DNA of 64,000 bases. It comes from Rhodeus uyekii (lineage: Eukaryota; Chordata; Actinopteri; Cypriniformes; Acheilognathidae). The position numbers and the translations under genes are program-made. Of this stretch, positions 36,827 through 47,262 are shown in pieces. Numbering within the stretch: position 1 is the stretch's first letter; each line of letters starts with the position of its first letter. A model generated the notes under the pieces. That model ran no database searches. It was not told where the DNA came from and saw nothing but the letters and a program-made list of their open reading frames with translations. The DNA lies in contig JAWRVZ010000042.1 of the NCBI GenBank assembly GCA_037043235.1, forward strand, positions 145,001 through 209,000, in the 5' to 3' direction.

Positions 36827-37147
36827 TGTAACGGAGTTAAATGTTCAGGGAGGAAGGAGGCGGGAACCGGCAGACATTGAACAGACTTTAATGGTGAAAA
36901 ATAAAACATAAACTCAAAACGAAAGTAATGGCGGCGGCCCCTCGCGGTCGACCGCCGCCCACACAAAACATAACATAAAGTCCCAGGCCTGGTCCTCTCT
37001 CGTCTTCACTGTCGTCGCTCCTCCTTTTAAGCCTCCGCTCCTCCGTGAGACGAGAGACCGATGGCTCGCAGGTGTCGCTCATTATCCATCACGCCACCGG
37101 CTCTCGTGACGCTCTCACGGTCCCTCGACCCCGCCCTGCTCGCCACA
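36827..37147 (-). repeat. 5' LTR of the TRIM-like element (minus orientation)
   Basis: 321 bases, TG...CA type. On the minus strand it contains a TATA-like CTTAAAAGG followed about 130 bases later by an ATTAAA polyadenylation-type signal, consistent with a U3-R-U5 organisation. Confidence 0.9.
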
Positions 37148-37160
37148 ATCAGCCAAACTT

Positions 37161-37207
37161 ATATATATATATATATATATATATACATACATACACACAC
37201 ACACGCA
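37161..37207. repeat. (TA)n-(CATA)n-(CA)n compound microsatellite
   Basis: A TA run grades into CATA and CA repeats between the LTR element and the next MITE. Confidence 0.9.
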
Positions 37208-37867
37208 CAGTAATACCTCGGTTTACGAGTGACTTTGTATACGAGCAAATTGGTGTACGAGCATTGTATCGGAGTGCGAGTAATTTTTTTCCCCTCACCC
37301 ACACGCATTTCTGTGTGGAAAAGTCCTGAGGCTCAGCATCGTCGTGCACATTTTTACTGGAAATATCCTAAACAGAGCCTCTCATAAAACGCGTTTCCAA
37401 ACACGTTTTCACGCGTTTCCAACCACTTTATCACCCCTTAACTCGTTCATTCTCTCAGCGTTGCTTGGTTTGGTTGCATCATTCACCACAGTGATACTTT
37501 TATAAGTGATTTACAGCGGTTTTACCTCCTGTTGTTAACATTAATTAATTGTTATTGCTATTGTTCACATAGTGAAATATACACGTACTGACACACCTGA
37601 TTCTCATATCATCTGTCTATTTAGTTCACTTCTCTCCACTCTTGTGTTGTCGAGTCGTTCGTTCGCGTCTCCCGTGTGGTTGTTCGCGTCTCCCGTGCGG
37701 TATAATTGTAACTGTAATTAATAGGTTAAAACCCAAAAAATATTTAAAATGGGCATTTATGGTCGTGTGGAACAAATCAAGTGATTTTTATTGCATTCTT
37801 ATGGGGAAATTTTGGGTTACGAGCTCACTCTTGGAACGAATTAAACTCGTAAACCGAGGTATTACTG
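37208..37867. mobile_element. pogo/Tigger-like MITE
   Basis: The left end CAGTAATACCTCGGTTTACG and the right end (...CTCGTAAACCGAGGTATTACTG) are near-perfect inverted repeats. The first ten bases match the element at 12252, so the two belong to related families. TA follows the right end; the left flank is CA, probably a mutated TA within the microsatellite. Length 660 bases, no transposase. Confidence 0.85.
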
Positions 37868-38369
37868 TATATATAAACAATCATTTTACAAACATCCTGG
37901 CTCTTCCAAGCTTTTTAATTGGAGTGAATGGGAGGCTGAGATTTTGAAACCCCCCAAAAAGTGTATCATAAAAGTAATCCATACATTTGTCAACACACTA
38001 TTTAACTTTACTAAGTTTTAGGCAATCAGTCCACTAATTTTACAATTGGATTTTACGATTTGCAGCAGCTCATATTTTCTGTACTTTTACTCTAAAAGAC
38101 TAAATGCTCTGTGCTGGAATGTGCCGCAGAATATATTTAACTTTCAGGTGCATCTGTCTTTCAGCGGTCCACACCAGCTTCCCTGGCCAAGCATGAAAGC
38201 AATACGAGCTCAAACAGATCACGGAAAACATAAATTCATGCAGAAATATTTAATGAGGGAGAGAGAGCAGCTCACGTTTATCTGAGAATAGAAACACAAT
38301 ATCTCATTTAGTCAGAGATAAAGTTGAAAAAGAGATTCAGGGATCTTTGAAACGGTGTACTATCATTGA
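37868..38369. other. Intergenic; no gene seen
   Basis: Unique non-coding sequence. A 79-codon open frame at 38046-38285 has no recognisable features. Confidence 0.5.
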
Positions 38370-38536
38370 ATGCTTTCCTGTAGCTCAAGCATTAGAATGT
38401 GGCGCTTGCAATGCCAAGGTCATTGGTTCGATTCCCAGGGAAAGCAAGAACTGATTAGAATGTCAATGTGTTTCTTGAATGCAATGCAAGTCACTTTGGA
38501 TAAAAGCGTCTGACAAATGCATGAATGTAAATGTAA
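38370..38536 (+). mobile_element. tRNA-derived SINE (complete)
   Basis: The best SINE copy in the window. The A box TAGCTCAAGCA is at 38381-38391 and the B box GGTTCGATTCC at 38425-38435, spaced as in a tRNA gene. The tail AAGTCACTTTGGATAAAAGC then GTCTGACAAATG is the 3' module shared by many fish SINEs. It ends in a short ATGAATGTAAATGTA repeat. Confidence 0.85.
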
Positions 38537-39404
38537 AAGCCTCTTCCAGGAGCAACCTGATTTATAATGAATGTAGTCCAATGATTGGAATAACTGGATG
38601 ATGTAAGCAAAACCGTATATATTTTTAGGTATGCAGCACAGTGTACAGTATGTAGCAATCAATGTCTTAAATAATTACAGTAGTAATATTTTTGTCAAAT
38701 AAAACCAATAAAACGACAAGAAGGAAACCGCCTCTCTTTAGCAGAAGGAAAAGAGACTTGTGTCCAGAAAGACGAAGGCTGACGTTCCCTGACACTCACA
38801 GTTATGTCAACCTTTACACAAGATAAAGTGAGCTTGAGAGACGTGCTGAAAGTTTAATATCCCAGGAGGGTTTGATCAGAGAGAGCAGCCATCAGTCAAA
38901 TCTGTACGCAGACACACGCCGCCGCACGTGTTCTGATGACCCGAGCCGGATTACAGGATATTTAGAATAATTCACTCTCTTTGTCACCTGCCCGCCCGGA
39001 GGTGAAATCATCCATTATCCGGGTCGAGCTCTGATGGGGGCACTTTTATTCCAACCAATCATTTCTTCATCTCCATCTGCCTCTTTCCTGCTTTGCTGAC
39101 TTGACTCTTTTGAACCAGCAATTTTCTTTTTTGCTCCTGGGAGCAGAGCCTGTATTTTTACAGTGTAATTCTCTCTGTCATTATTTCAAATAGGCTGGAG
39201 GTAAAGAAAGGAGAAAGAGGGGCACAGAAAGAGAGAGACAGAACACAGGATATTTGGAGGTAACAGTTGGAAACAAAATCTACGACCAAAAAACATACTA
39301 CCTACAGCTCGAATCCAATTTCAGCTGTAAAGCGACTCTAAAAGACAACAGTGTCATTATTCAGCTCAAGTCTGTTAATTGTTGATTCAATCCAGTTCAA
39401 TAAC
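38537..39404. other. Intergenic; no gene seen
   Basis: Unique sequence with no coding signature. The region 38880-39060 is GC-richer than its surroundings. Confidence 0.5.
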
Positions 39405-40345
39405 AGTGTTAATGTGCCACTTTTATGCTATTTTAAAGGTTCCTTATGTTGTTTTGCAGGTCTACAACAGGTTTGCATGCATCCAAGATGCATCATTTTT
39501 CTCATAATATTAATAGCAGCATCACCTAATTTCTCAAAGATTCTGAAAACAGTTTGTTTGAAGAGTCAGTCTTTCTAAACCCTTCTTGTCGTGAGCTTAC
39601 CCTGCTCTGATTGGTCGGATGATCCAGTCTGTTGTGATTGGTCTGCTCTGCTCTGATTGGTCGGATGATCCAGTCTGTTGTGATTGGTCTTCTCTGATCT
39701 GATTGGTCGGATGATCCAGTCTGTTGTGATTGGTCAACTCTGCTCTGATTGGTCGGATGATCAAGTCTGTTGTGATCGGTCTACTCTGCTCTGATTGGTC
39801 AGATGATCCAGTCTCTTGTGATTGGTCTACTCTGCTCTGATTGGTCGGATGATCAAGTCTGTTGTGATTGGTCTGCTCTGCTCTGATTGGTCAGATGATC
39901 CAGTCTCTTGTGATTGGTCTACTCTGCTCTGATTGGTCGGATGATCCAGTCTGTTGTGATTGGTCTGCTCTGATCTGATTGGTCGGATGATCCAGTCTGT
40001 TGTGATTGGTCTACTCTGCTCTGATTGGTCGGATGATCCAGTCTGTTGTGATTGGTCTACTCTGCTCTGATTGGTCAGATGATCCAGTCTGTTGTGATTG
40101 GTCTACTCTGCTCTGATTGGTCAGATAGTCCTCATCCTTTAAAAGCACAAGCAAATTGTATTTGCTTTCGCAGCGCCGAGTTTCTTCTCAACATGTTGAC
40201 ATTACAAACCAAAGTAGACGTTATTCACGGGCAGCCAATAAAAACCATAGGTGGGCATTATGCAAATTTGTTTCACATTTTTCTATTGCATTCTCATTAT
40301 ATTCTTGGTTATTTATATGGGTGCCTTTAAAGTCTTATGGATTGT
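39405..40345 (+). mobile_element. Interspersed repeat carrying an expanded 46-bp array
   Basis: The left part (TGCCACTTTTATGCTATTTT, TTTGCAGGTCTACAACAGGT, GCATGCATCCAAG) aligns by eye with the copies at 3505 and 56970. The right part has CATAGGTGGGCATTATGCAAATTTG as at 58490. Between them the single CCAAT unit has expanded to about 11.5 copies. No transposase. Outer boundaries are approximate. Confidence 0.65.
39604..40130 (+). repeat. 46-bp minisatellite, 11 full units plus a partial
   Basis: The unit starts CTCTGATTGGTCGGATGATC, then CAGTCTGTTGTGATTGGTCT and ACTCTG. Each unit holds two ATTGG cores, i.e. inverted CCAAT boxes, the first in the near-ideal NF-Y context CTGATTGGTC. I count 11 GATGATC anchors, with variant positions (CGG/CAG, CCAG/CAAG, GCTCTG/ACTCTG) mixed among units. 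Confidence 0.95.
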
Positions 40346-43300
40346 TTCCACCTCTTTTTAATCAAAAGTATATGATTTTAGGATCTTTAGAAAGTATCAC
40401 TAATTAAAATATACTAATACTTTCCAACAAATGCTCAAACATGTTTCGTGTCATTTGTAAGAGTGGGAGAAACTAAACCTTTACAATTCAAAGAAACGGG
40501 TTTAATTTGGACAAACTGTTCCGTCTCGCCTGTGTGGTCGTCTTCAACGGGCAGGTGTTCTGCTTTCTTTTGGGTAAGAAAACCTTTAACAGATCGCCAA
40601 CACAAAAGTGCCTTTGTGAACAGGGTTTTTTGGAGTCTTTTTTTTTCTTTTCGTAGTAATGGACGCAGTTCAGCATGTAAGCGTGTGTGTGCATGCGGTT
40701 TGGGCAATTTCATTATCCGGCAATCTTCCAATCCAAGTCCAACAGGGTAAAGAACACGTATACATCAAATAAAAATCAAATGTTTGGAGTAAAAAATGAG
40801 TAACTGGGGAAAAATGGAAACGAGAGAAACTCTTCCCAAGCCAAATCCATGGTAGAACGAGTGTAGGACAATATGAAAGCGGCCAAAACAGACGGGTTAC
40901 TGGGAAGTGTGTCGTCTCGCTGGATTTGTGCCACGGAGAGATTCTGGACGTTTTTAGAAAATTCCCAAGATAGTGTAGAGATAGGTTTGTCGTCTCTTCT
41001 AAACACACATTTGGCAGAAGCATGAAAACACAAGACGCCTGACTCACACAGTTAGATCTGTGAACGCAATGAAGGCCAGGAGTGGAAGCCACACTAACCA
41101 GACACCAGCATGAGTGAAATAAAGGCAATTAGACTGAAAGTCTCCCTCCTTGTTTTATTAGCGAGAACGCCGCGGCCCACTGCAAATCATTCCTGGATAA
41201 TCCAGTGGAAACAAACTGATAAACATTCCACACAGGAGCTGGTTTACAAGCTGCTGGTAACTAAACCTTCCACTTGTTATGACCGCTAAAAAAAAATTAA
41301 GAAAACAGAAAGGCCTGGAACAATGTCCAGTGTCTGTCCAGCCCTCTGGAGCCCAAATTCTTGGTTTAATGGAGCAACATTACAATGTGGGATTGAGATA
41401 TTGTTTTGTGAAAAATGAACCAGTTTTACTAAAAACTAAAACCGTTTTGGTTTGCATAACATAGGGCTTAAAAAATCCCTTTAGCTTCTGGAGTGATGAA
41501 TTTAAATTTTTTAATTATTTGAATAGCGTGATCAGGGCTTGACATTAACACATTAATACATTAATAAGTACATTTTTAAAATGTATTTATTTTAAAGAAA
41601 TAATATATATTTTTTTGTATTATTATAAATAACATGATAATATTTTGCATGCCTGCGGGAGTTTGTTTAATATTGTTATATTCATTTTAGCACATTTTCC
41701 AAAAAATTCTCATTACCGTAATGCAATGTTTTTTTTTACTGCAGTATTTATTAACATTTTAAATTAGTATAGTATTAATACAGTAAAATACTACTTTTTA
41801 CATCTTGTCAAGTATCTATTAAAAAAAAACTAGAAAAAAAACTATGAAAAAAGGATGGAACGGTAACATGAATATGTTGTAAAAATGTCAAGGCAAATAA
41901 ATAAATAAAAATAAGTTTTAATTTTGTTATGGATAATGAGGTTTCTTATATTTTCCATGACATGGTTTTGTGAGATTTCTCCATACTTCCGAAAGAATGA
42001 ATTCACAATCACAAAAAAAGTTTTACCAAGTCACAGCATGTCTGAGTTTCGAAGTCTGCAAACTTCTCAACTTCTCTTTGACTTTTTGAGACCGACTGAG
42101 AGTGAGAGAGACGGAGACGGCGAGAGGTAGAGAGACATAACACATGCAAAGGTCCTGTTCCCACAGTCAAGCAGCATTTCGTATGGAAACATGAGGTGAA
42201 ACGTTAACTGTGAGAAATGATAAAACATCGGGGCAAAACTAAGTAGAGACGTAAACAGATTACAGTACATATGCCCCATTTATTAAGGTAAATGGGTTTT
42301 AAAATGAAAACAGCATCTGTGGATGGGTTTGTGATGCCTGCTTTTTACAGAAATCAGTGCAGTCCAGAAAATGTGTGTGTGCACAGAAAGAGAGTCGGGC
42401 TTTATTAAACATCTGGGAGTCATCAGTTTGGTGCAGCGCTGTGCTGAACTCAGCTGTGAGTGCAAACGCTGCTTTTGTTTTCACTGCTGCCTGCTCCACA
42501 TCTACCCAACACCTTCCCATAGGACGCGAGAGCTGTAAACCGTGACCTCGGACGCAGCGAGGGAGCATGAGCGTGTAACAACCGACAGGAACCTTCTCAG
42601 AGACCAAAGTTTCTCTATAACTTTGCGGTCCCCTGTGTTTGATTTCATAAACCCACACGGCACTGCAAATTACACCCTTTTCATTGTCGTCACTTGCTCT
42701 TTTCTGCCCGTGTTAATAATGCAAAGAATCTGTTGGATACGCATGGCCATAGATGGGAGCGGAGTGACGCTCCCCGTCCGTAATGAGAGGCATGTTTGGC
42801 GGGCAGTGTCCCGTGTGGTGAGTGTGGTCTACACACAGCACGGTCCGGCCCCAGCGAGAGACGACAGCTCGAATATTTTCTGGACGTTTGACGGGAGCGA
42901 TAGAACAACCACTTGCAGTTTTGATGATATTAGAGCTTGACTCTTCGCCAACTCGGCCTGCGTGAACCCGCTGCCCTGCTCGCAAAATATTACGTTAGGA
43001 TTTTATTGAAGCGAGGCTATTCAGTCCAAAACAATATTTTAGCCACGTTTTATTAAAGTCACCAGCTAGCAGTATTATTAGCTTGTTTGTACAGCATATC
43101 ATATTATCAGATATTGTTTGAAAGCACACACCCTTAAACCCTTTTGTAAAAGTGATAAATTTAATCACGTTAGTCTGAGTTTTTGTTGTGGCAAGACAAT
43201 TTGCCGGTCACTATTTTTGTCTCATGCTGTTTAGCAAAAAAAGTCATTTTTTGCTCTCAGTGAGGACAGAGCATTTACTTTATGCTGAATGTAAATCTAA

Positions 43301-43534
43301 ATGCACATTCATTTTCAATATTACAGCAGGTTGGAAAAAAGTGTTTAACACATTTAACACGTGTCCACATGCATTATGTAGCCGTATACATGTGTTTACA
43401 AGTGTAACTAGAGAGGAGTCAGATTACCTCTCTTCTGCATTCATAAAAAATATTCCAAACATTATGATCACAATTATCCAGTTTTTTTATTTGAATATAT
43501 TTGAAAGGTAAATGTTAAAAGTTTATTCATAGAT
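40346..43534. other. Intergenic; no gene seen
   Basis: Non-coding. AT-rich at 41480-41910. The more balanced stretch 42290-42990 supports open frames of 60-132 codons on both strands, but none shows a recognisable domain or splice structure. Confidence 0.55.
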
Positions 43535-43660
43535 GAATTTTCAGCATTATTACTCCATGATCCTTCAGATTTTTTACAGAAAACATCACGCATTTTTTCC
43601 TAGATTCAAATGCTGAATAGTTCAAATGAAAAGTCACTTTTGATCAATGTAATGCATCCG
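43535..43660. repeat. Fragment of the cyprinid-type repeat
   Basis: TTTTCAGCATTATTACTCCATGATCCTTCAG and CACTTTTGATCAATGTAATGCATCC match parts of the repeat at 33655 and 51755. Confidence 0.55.
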
Positions 43661-45424
43661 TGCGGATTATAAGCATTTCTTAAATAACAACTCTCAAACT
43701 TTCAAACAGTAGTGTGTATTTGTACTAAATACACCGACAGACATGCATTCCAAGGTACAAAGAATCATTTTTGAAAGATCCCCCCCCCTGTCTTGGTTTG
43801 TGCTCAGTCAGTGGTTTGTTCAGCATGTTTGAAGCTCAGACAGGAAAATCGAGCAAGCGAAAGGAATTCTGTGTCATGACTGAAACGTTGAACTTGGCCG
43901 AGTTTTTGATGTGGCCTCCACAAACAGCCTGCCAAACTACAAGAGGATGATGCCTTTCATAATGTGCGGCCCATCTCTGGGGAGCGTCTGCTCTCAAGGG
44001 ACAAAAACGCTCACGTACATCTTTTCATTATCAAAAGAGCTCTGCTATATTTGTACCCAATCCTTGTCACGCCGCCTCACACACACACACACGCTCGCAG
44101 CTGAGGGCTCTGGCCTGTTGTCCATCACATGGCCCTGAGACAAACACGATCTGGGGTTATGACATCAGAACAGGCCACTGTTAGTTCACACGTCACTGAT
44201 TCACCACATGTGCTCCCATCACAGGAACATCATGGGAAAACGACCAACAGCTGTGGTGCGTGCAGTCTCCAAAGACTTCAAAAGCTTCACACAATTACTC
44301 AATCTTAGCTTGGAACTGGATAAACATGTTAAAAATATAACCCTTAAAGGCCCTGGCACCATGCTGGTGTTATTAATAATGATTTCAGAAATGTATACAT
44401 ACATATTTTAATTTAAGTGTGTGTGTGTATAAGTAAAAATATATTATATATAGTATATTATATATAGTATATTTATATTATACAATTATTCCTATACTTT
44501 TATAAATATAGTTTAATTTTTTCTTTAAGTAATACATTTTAAGTATGTATTCATCATGATGGTATTTGTAAAAATAAATTGCATTTATAAATCTTATTCT
44601 ACTAATTTACATGTAGTTTACATATGGTATGTTAAACATATAGATAGATAGATAAGTATAAATAAATGTATGCATATGTGTTTTGGCACAACAGTAATGC
44701 TGTATTAGCCAATTAGCATCCAGGACCAGGACTGCTTTATAATCAACTGCAAATGACAGTGAAGATGTCATGAGGTCACAGGAAGTCTTTGGGGAATGAA
44801 AGGCCAACAGTGCAGATGGATTTGCTGTTCCTCAAAGCTGATTGGAGGACTGCAATTAACATGTCCGTCATTTACCCGAGGGGTTCAACGGGAGCCGCAG
44901 TGAAAGGCCTTGTGGACGATGGGACTGCTGGGTGAAGTGACACAAACACAATGGGAAATGGTGAATAAATCCTTTGTTTTGTTTTAGCTTGAGATAGTAT
45001 CACACTGGACAAGTCACTTGTTCTGTAATAGCAGTTTATCACATAATATGTGACATATCTCATTAGGTTGCACAAAACGAGCTATGCTATAGTTTGAGAT
45101 TAATTAAGATACTTTCTTAATCAAATCTTATAAAACTAGTCAAAAACATTAAATCCTACCCCCAAATAAAGATATTACATTTAACAAAAATACAAAGAGC
45201 AATTTATACAATGTAATAATCACGTTATACAAGTTAAAAACATGTGCTTGACAACCATATGTGGTTCGGGTATATATATAAAACCATATACCAATATATA
45301 ATTGATGCATATATGCATGTGTTTATATATGGATTTTGTCACAATATATATTTGACAATATTTAGTATATTAAAGTGTACATACACATATATACATACAT
45401 ACATACATGCATACACACACACAC
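43661..45424. other. Intergenic; no gene seen
   Basis: Non-coding. It contains an ATATTATATATAGTAT tandem near 44440-44475, a short GATA run near 44640, and CATA/CA repeats at 45375-45428. Confidence 0.6.
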
Positions 45425-45426
45425 AT

Positions 45427-45975
45427 ACAGTGGTGTGAAAAAGTGATTCTTTTATTGGCTCCAATAAAAAAATTTTTTTCTACAATTAAAATGTTTCTCA
45501 CACAATATTTATACATTTGCCCTCTTCTTATTTTGCTGCACGTCACACTTAAATGTTTCAGATCATTAAACAAAATTTACATTTCCGTCAAAGATAACAC
45601 AAGTAAACACCAAATGCAGTTTTTAAATGAAGGTTGCTATTATTAGGGGAAAGCTAAATCCAAAGCTACATATCCCTGTGTGAAAAAGTCTCATTGCAAA
45701 CACTTGATTGCAGTTGTTGCCGCTAAGGGGCTTAACCAGTTATTAGGTTTAGGGGGCAAGCACTTTTTCAAACAGGTTTGGATTTAGTTTTCCCTTAATA
45801 ATAGCAACCTTCATTTAAATACTGGATTTTGTGTTTACTTGTTATCTGAGTAATGTTTAATGATCTGAAACATTTAAGTGTGACAAATAACAACATGCAA
45901 ACAAATAAGAAATCAGGAAGGCAAATATATATACATATAGTGTGAGAAATATTTCAATTGTAAAGTACATATAAA
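45427..45975. mobile_element. Fold-back Tc1/mariner-derived element
   Basis: The left arm (CAGTGGTGTGAAAAAGTGAT, then CACACTTAAATGTTTCAGATCAT, AGATAACACAAGTAAACAC, TTAAATGAAGGTTGCTATTA) recurs as an inverted right arm (TAATAGCAACCTTCATTTAA, GTGTTTACTTGTTATCTGAG, ATGATCTGAAACATTTAAGTG). Each arm is roughly 200 bases or more, around a loop near 45660-45775. I recognise the sequence as the end of a fish Tc1-like transposon (GTGTGAAAAAGTGATTGCC class). No transposase remains. Confidence 0.8.
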
Positions 45976-47111
45976 AATGACATTTTTATTGGAGTCAATG
46001 AAAGACAAAAAAGCACATCCAGACACATTATGGCAAAGAGAATTTTATATATGAATATTAGTTTTTTTCCCCATTTCTATTAAGAATGAAATATGATCAA
46101 GATTGAATTCTTATGACCCACCTGACAAATCAGGACAGGTTTAAGAGTCATGTGACCTGACTGACGTCAACACAGCGGTGTTGTGTGACCTGCATGCAAA
46201 TGAGGAGCGTTATTCAGTAATCTGCCCTAAAACCTTCCATAATGAACACCTTTCAGCCGTCTCTCCCACAGCCCAGCACAGCAGCATGTGTTTCCCATTA
46301 ACATAAGAACTTGACACCTTCTGCAGTCAAAGTTTCATCTCTGACCTGCTCCACATGCAGTGTACACTGGTTTCTGCTGAATATAACGTGGGGAGGCACA
46401 GCAGATATTACACTGTGAGTGACGTGCATTTTAATTCATTTATCTGCCGAGTGCATTCATTTCATCAATCTGGGGTCGCCGCAAAATCCTGACCGGCATC
46501 CCGCCAGCATCCAAACACTTACTTCACACATTCTTCGGATTGCAGCTGTAATGTTTCTCAGACCAAAGTACGGTGGAATAACTGCCTTGATAACCGCGGC
46601 CAATCGTCTCCTGAGCCCCCACGGTTACAGCATTAATAAATCAATAAAGAAGCCTTTAGAAGCCTTGTGCTGCGGACACACAAAAATGCAGTGGGCTCAA
46701 GGAGTCTGGATAAATGAGGGATTCTGACAAGACGTTGCAGAGCTCTTGAAGCACTGGCCTGGAATTACATCCTCAATTTTCTTCAACTCATTAATGACTA
46801 AATAAAAAATGTTTTGCCGTTCCCACAAATTCCAAAAACAACTTGACTTCAATCCAAATGACTTGGTTCCATTTCAACTTTTGATACCGCTGCATGATTA
46901 CTAAACTACAATTAAACCATTTAGTCAACCATTTAGTTTTAGCTATACATTTAAAGCTATCGGAACAATTAAAGGTTAAACTAAAAGGTTCTCAGAACAC
47001 CCCAGTATCACCTAGAAAAGTACTAAAACACTTCTTAGGCAGCAAAATTTGAATTATATATATAAAAAAAAATTTAACACAAGTGCTGTGATGTAAGTTA
47101 CGCACCAAAAT
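45976..47111. other. Intergenic; possible regulatory module
   Basis: No gene. The 102-codon open frame at 46419-46727 has no known domain; its region is repeat-poor and could be conserved non-coding DNA. Confidence 0.4.
46148..46169. promoter_or_regulatory. Adjacent M-box/E-box and CRE motifs
   Basis: TCATGTGA (46148-46155, a MITF/TFE-type E-box) and the palindromic full CRE TGACGTCA (46162-46169) lie six bases apart. Motif match only. Confidence 0.35.
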
Positions 47112-47262
47112 CTAGTACATTTACATTTATGCATTTGGCAGACGCTTTTATCCAAAGCGACTTACATTGCACTCAAGGAACACATTGAATCAGGTCTTGC
47201 TTTCCCTGGGATCGAACCCATGACCTTGGTTGCTCGGTTTAACACTGGTTGAGCAACAGGAA
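47112..47262 (-). mobile_element. tRNA-derived SINE, minus orientation
   Basis: The tail module reads GCATTTGGCAGACGCTTTTA then TCCAAAGCGACTTACATT on the plus strand. The B box is the inverse of GGTTCGATCCC (about 47208-47218), and a degenerate A box follows near 47250. Confidence 0.8.

Larger units (their letters stand above)
35848..37147 (-). mobile_element. Complete non-autonomous LTR retroelement (TRIM-like)
   Basis: Two direct repeats of 321 bases (35848-36168 and 36827-37147) that I read as identical flank 658 bases of GC-rich internal DNA. Read on the minus strand, each LTR starts TGTGGCGAGC and ends ...CTCCGTTACA. The whole element is bounded by the 5-bp direct repeat ATCAG (35843-35847 and 37148-37152), a classic integrase target duplication. 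One base inside the minus-strand 5' LTR is an 18-nt tRNA-complementary primer binding site. The internal region has no gag, protease, reverse transcriptase or integrase, so it must be mobilised in trans. Identical LTRs imply a recent insertion. The open frames over it on both strands show no known domain. Confidence 0.92.

Noticed and set aside
36048..36966. Open frames of 146-281 codons over the LTR element
   Set aside because: Low-complexity arginine/serine/proline-rich translations of GC-rich DNA on both strands, crossing LTR boundaries; no gag, protease or polymerase motifs.
38381..38440. Possible tRNA gene with perfect A and B boxes
   Set aside because: The sequence continues into the fish SINE tail, similar copies occur elsewhere in the window, and the acceptor stem is not convincing.
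42299..42985. Overlapping open frames of 60-132 codons on both strands
   Set aside because: Open on both strands at once, no known motifs, no credible exon boundaries; expected by chance in balanced-composition DNA.
46419..46727. 102-codon plus-strand open frame in a repeat-poor region
   Set aside because: No recognisable domain, no splice context and no upstream promoter signal; kept only as a possible non-coding element.
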